Shown here in pieces: positions 61,562 through 64,000 of a DNA stretch of 64,000 nucleotides; within the stretch, counting starts at the first letter, position 1; the number at the start of each line of letters is the position of its first letter. The notes beneath the pieces were generated by a model. That model had not been told where the DNA came from and did no database searches. It saw only the letters and a list, made by a program, of their open reading frames with translations. The translations under genes were made by a program, and so were the position numbers. Origin of the DNA: Clostridiales bacterium 38-18 (GTDB taxonomy: Bacteria; Bacillota; Clostridia; Peptostreptococcales; Acidaminobacteraceae); contig MKTL01000001.1 of NCBI GenBank assembly GCA_001897605.1, positions 124,001-188,000 of the forward strand, given 5' to 3'.

Positions 61562-61606
61562 AGGCACTCTAACTCTTTAAAAGGAGTTAGAGGGCCTTTT
61601 TTGTTT
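61562..61606 (+). terminator. terminator of the short unit
   Basis: CTCTAACTC (61567-61575) pairs with GAGTTAGAG (61584-61592), with flanking AGGC/GCCT, then six T residues. From here to 61719 I see only the AGGGAGG site for the next gene. Confidence 0.85.
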
Positions 61607-61719
61607 GTTCAAAACGATAATTTAACAATTCTATGGATTTGTACCTGTCTACTCATGACGATTAGCGTTTTGCTTCGTGACATTTGGCACAAAAATTGAA
61701 AAACTAGGGAGGAAATTAA

Positions 61720-63402
61720 ATGAGTAAAAAGATTATGGCTCTGAAAAAAGAGCTACATGACCGTAACTTCACGAAATTTGGTCTGGATTTGAACCTAGTT
61801 GTATCTGGATTATCCGCACTTTTATTAATTGGATTTGCCATCTATGCATTTCTAAATCTTGATCGCGCTTCAGAACAACTTAACCAGATTAAAGGGATGG
61901 TACTAGAGAGGTTTGATACGGTATTCATCTTCTCAGCAAACCTGTTCATCGTTGCTCTAATCGTATTGGCATTTACAAAAGCAGGGAAAATAAGGCTTGG
62001 TGGAACAGATGCTAAGCCAGAATTTAGTAAGTTTTCGTGGTACGCGATGCTCATGTCTGCCGGTATGGGGATTGGACTAATGTTTTGGTCGGTAGGCGAG
62101 CCCATCTATCATGTGGCAGTGACACCGATCTTTCAAAGTGACAATGCGATTCAGTCAGCACTAGCGACGACGTTTTTTCATTGGGGCATTCACCCATGGG
62201 CGATCTATGGGATCATCTCGTTGGCACTTGCGTATTTTACATTTAATAAGAAATTACCTTTATCTCCGAGATCGTTTTTTTATCCGATTTTTAAAGAGCG
62301 CATCTTTGGACTATTAGGTGATGTAATCGATACATTGGCTGTACTGGCTGCTCTTGCAGGCCTTGCCACAAGTCTTGGACTTGGTGTACAGCAGATCAAC
62401 AGCGGCCTGTCGCATATCTTTGGTATTCCCACAAGCATCGTCATTCAAGTGGTATTAATTGCAGGTATCACTCTAATTGCAACCGCTTCAGTCGTATCAG
62501 GGATCGATAAAGGCGTTAAATTTTTAAGTGAGCTGAATATAAAAGCAGCCTTTATCTTAATGATGATCGTATTGATCGTTGGCCCTACTTTTAAAATTAT
62601 CGGTGATATTTTTGGTGCTACAGGACTCTATATAACGGGATTTGTAGACGCATCACTAAATGTGAATCAGTATGATGCAAGCTGGGCACAGGGATGGACG
62701 ATCTTCTATTGGGCATGGTGGATATCATGGAGCCCATTTGTTGGGATGTTTATCGCTAAGATATCAAAGGGTAGAACGGTAAGAGAGTTTATCACAGCCG
62801 TATTATTTGTACCTACTATTCTATCGATCATATGGTTAGGTATCTTTGGCTCGACTGCATTACATGTGGATGCTGCTACAGCGGGTGCGGTTACTGATGC
62901 TGTAAATTCAAATCTTTCTATAGCACTTTTTGAAATGATACAATTAATCAATGCACCATTTTTCTCAGACATCATTAAGTTAATCGTCAATATTCTAGCT
63001 GTATTTTTAGTAGTAACCTTCTTTGTTACTTCAAGTGACTCAGGTTCTTTGGTTGTCGATAGTCTTGCCAGCGGTGGTAAAATCAAATCGCCAGTCGGTC
63101 AACGGATCTTTTGGGCACTCATGGAAGGCTTTATCGCTGCAGTTCTACTGATCATTGGGGGAGAACAAGCGCTTTCTATCCTACAAACAGCCGTTATCAC
63201 AACCGGACTACCGTTTGCAATTATTATTACCATCGTAACTGTGGTTCTATTCTATGAGCTCCTTTTAAAAAAGCAGGTTGATATTAAACCTGAACCCGTT
63301 TTGACCGTAGATAAGCAAGTATCGAATACGATGGATAAAAAGGGTACTGGACATCAAAGTAGGCAATCAAAGGTGGATGATTTCGGTACGGAAACGATTT
63401 AA
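61720..63402 (+). CDS. BCCT-family betaine/carnitine/choline transporter
   Basis: Secondary transporter of 560 residues with twelve helices. AGMGIGLMFWSVGEPIYH is the BCCT glycine stretch in helix 3 and WTIFYWAWWISWSPFVGMFIAKISKGRT is the aromatic substrate-box segment of helix 8 with its conserved tail. Substrates of the family are quaternary amines such as glycine betaine, used for osmoprotection or as carbon/nitrogen source; the exact one is unclear. The C-terminal ~40 residues are a polar tail. AGGGAGG precedes the start. Confidence 0.94.
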   Translation: MSKKIMALKKELHDRNFTKFGLDLNLVVSGLSALLLIGFAIYAFLNLDRASEQLNQIKGMVLERFDTVFIFSANLFIVALIVLAFTKAGKIRLGGTDAKPEFSKFSWYAMLMSAGMGIGLMFWSVGEPIYHVAVTPIFQSDNAIQSALATTFFHWGIHPWAIYGIISLALAYFTFNKKLPLSPRSFFYPIFKERIFGLLGDVIDTLAVLAALAGLATSLGLGVQQINSGLSHIFGIPTSIVIQVVLIAGITLIATASVVSGIDKGVKFLSELNIKAAFILMMIVLIVGPTFKIIGDIFGATGLYITGFVDASLNVNQYDASWAQGWTIFYWAWWISWSPFVGMFIAKISKGRTVREFITAVLFVPTILSIIWLGIFGSTALHVDAATAGAVTDAVNSNLSIALFEMIQLINAPFFSDIIKLIVNILAVFLVVTFFVTSSDSGSLVVDSLASGGKIKSPVGQRIFWALMEGFIAAVLLIIGGEQALSILQTAVITTGLPFAIIITIVTVVLFYELLLKKQVDIKPEPVLTVDKQVSNTMDKKGTGHQSRQSKVDDFGTETI

Positions 63403-63445
63403 GTAATAACGAAGCTTTATAAATTAAATCAAACAAAAAAGTAGG

Positions 63446-63480
63446 AGAGCCTAGTACGCAGGATGTACTAGGCTCTTTTG
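63446..63480 (+). terminator. terminator of the BCCT gene
   Basis: AGAGCCTAGTAC (63446-63457) and its perfect complement (63465-63476) are followed by TTTT. Confidence 0.85.
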
Positions 63481-63500
63481 TTCCAATGATGTTCTTCGCA

Positions 63501-64000
63501 TTAAGGGAACAGAAGGAGTAAGGTTATTGAATGGGAGAGGTATGCAAGCAGCATCCCTATAAGCACATCGGTTGGATAGTGATAGCCTAAAACAATTCTA
63601 GATAAACCAACGAAAAAAGCGATGCACATAAAAATTAGGGTGAGCGAGGGGATGCTGAAAGCATACGACAAAGCTATGGTAAAGGCACACGCAGTATGTC
63701 CTGATGGGAAGGAATACTGGCATGCCGGGGGCTGCGTTACGTTTGAAAAGCTAATGCTTTTATACGGCCGAGGGCGGTTGACGATTCGTTTTATAGACTG
63801 AACAAGTATCTGTGAAATCAGTAGAGCTGATATCGTCAAGAGCCCTATAGGCATATTTAAAATTGGCGTGAGCATCAGCGCGAGTAGTGCGAATAGTATA
63901 GCAGTCACCGTGTCACCCAAATGCGTGATCCATCGCATGATTTTTGCGATAAAGTCGTGTTTTGACCCAGCGTTTAAAAAAAGGTAAATTTGTTTATCTT
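63501..64000 (-). CDS. PAP2-family membrane phosphatase, 5' truncated by window edge
   Basis: Membrane phosphatase of the PAP2/undecaprenyl-pyrophosphatase type. KRIVNRPRPY, PSGHTA and SRIVLGYHYPTD are the three active-site motifs, including the catalytic histidine in the third. The frame is open past ATG 63938 to the window edge (DKQIYLFLNAGSKHDFIAKI before it), which agrees with the N-terminus of relatives, so the true start lies outside. It probably acts on phosphatidate or a polyprenyl pyrophosphate. Confidence 0.9.
   Translation of the reverse strand, partial: DKQIYLFLNAGSKHDFIAKIMRWITHLGDTVTAILFALLALMLTPILNMPIGLLTISALLISQILVQSIKRIVNRPRPYKSISFSNVTQPPACQYSFPSGHTACAFTIALSYAFSIPSLTLIFMCIAFFVGLSRIVLGYHYPTDVLIGMLLAYLSHSITLLLLFP

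Noticed and set aside
61334-61719. Cyclic-di-AMP (ydaO) or another known riboswitch ahead of the BCCT transporter
   Set aside because: The conserved ydaO segments are not found in the right order, and a terminator plus 113 bp separate the unit from the BCCT gene. SAM, TPP, FMN, glycine, lysine and GEMM cores are also absent.
63939-64000. Possible frameshift or missing N-terminus in the PAP2 gene
   Set aside because: Counting the seven A residues at 63976-63982 shows that the frame is open to the window edge with family-like residues, so the gene is only cut by the window.
1-64000. CRISPR arrays, tRNA or rRNA genes, prophage, transposases
   Set aside because: Read for direct repeats with spacers, cloverleaf ends and typical proteins; none seen. 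Tandem repeats found are all short coding repeats without spacers.

Overview
The window looks like a chromosomal segment from a low-GC, anaerobic, motile Gram-positive bacterium of the Clostridia. The signs are AT-rich DNA, strong GGAGG ribosome-binding sites, GTG and TTG starts, Asn-type T-box and SAM-I leader RNAs, an archaeal-type aspartyl-tRNA synthetase, a PRD-type mannitol regulator, VTC/DUF4956/CotH genes, a Fur-boxed flavodoxin and a BCCT transporter. A genus cannot be fixed from sequence alone. No rRNA, tRNA, CRISPR array, transposase or phage module was seen. Both ends cut through genes (an RlmD-type methyltransferase at the left, a PAP2 phosphatase at the right).

Layout. 0-8 kb: rRNA methyltransferase end, then a nucleotide-second-messenger block (GGDEF-EAL, GGDEF, RelP-like alarmone synthetase), a leader with a tiny peptide gene and hairpins, the ribosome GTPase RsgA, and an unrecognised HTH protein. 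8-18.7 kb: a chemoreceptor, then a hexitol PTS regulon: EIICB, PRD regulator, EIICBA, PfkB kinase, a YggP/SorE-like zinc dehydrogenase and HPr; two matching palindromes sit at the same distance from two -10 boxes. 18.8-28.5 kb: ung, an AraC-GGDEF fusion, a two-component system, a GntR-controlled operon (YfcC-type carrier, DUF5058 membrane pair, M20 peptidase) and an SRAP protein. 28.5-34.6 kb: tandem T-boxes and AspRS, an ABC exporter with a cobalamin-binding protein, a Cys/His-rich protein with an Mrp ATPase, and a 129-bp terminal-inverted-repeat element. 34.6-42.7 kb: a two-component system divergent from VTC-DUF4956-CotH, then small regulators and redox genes and a radical SAM protein. 42.7-50.5 kb: SLH protein, Fur-regulated DUF3793-flavodoxin, metNIQ behind two SAM-I riboswitches, and an ABC-F gene broken by a frameshift behind an attenuator-like leader. 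50.5-64 kb: membrane protein, Ca2+-type ATPase, aminotransferase, a decayed cyclic-di-GMP gene, Spx/ArsC and flavodoxin genes, a barnase-barstar pair, lipoate ligase, a short transcript-like unit, BCCT transporter and PAP2.

The most unusual pattern is that at least seven protein genes carry in-frame tandem repeats (units of 6, 9, 12, 15 or 18 bp) coding for low-complexity linkers: RsgA, AspRS, a DUF5058 partner, CotH, the Ca2+ ATPase, barnase and barstar. A second unusual pattern is an identical 59-bp hairpin repeat, plus a shorter relative, each lying directly after the U-tract of a terminator-like hairpin in a leader or intergenic region.
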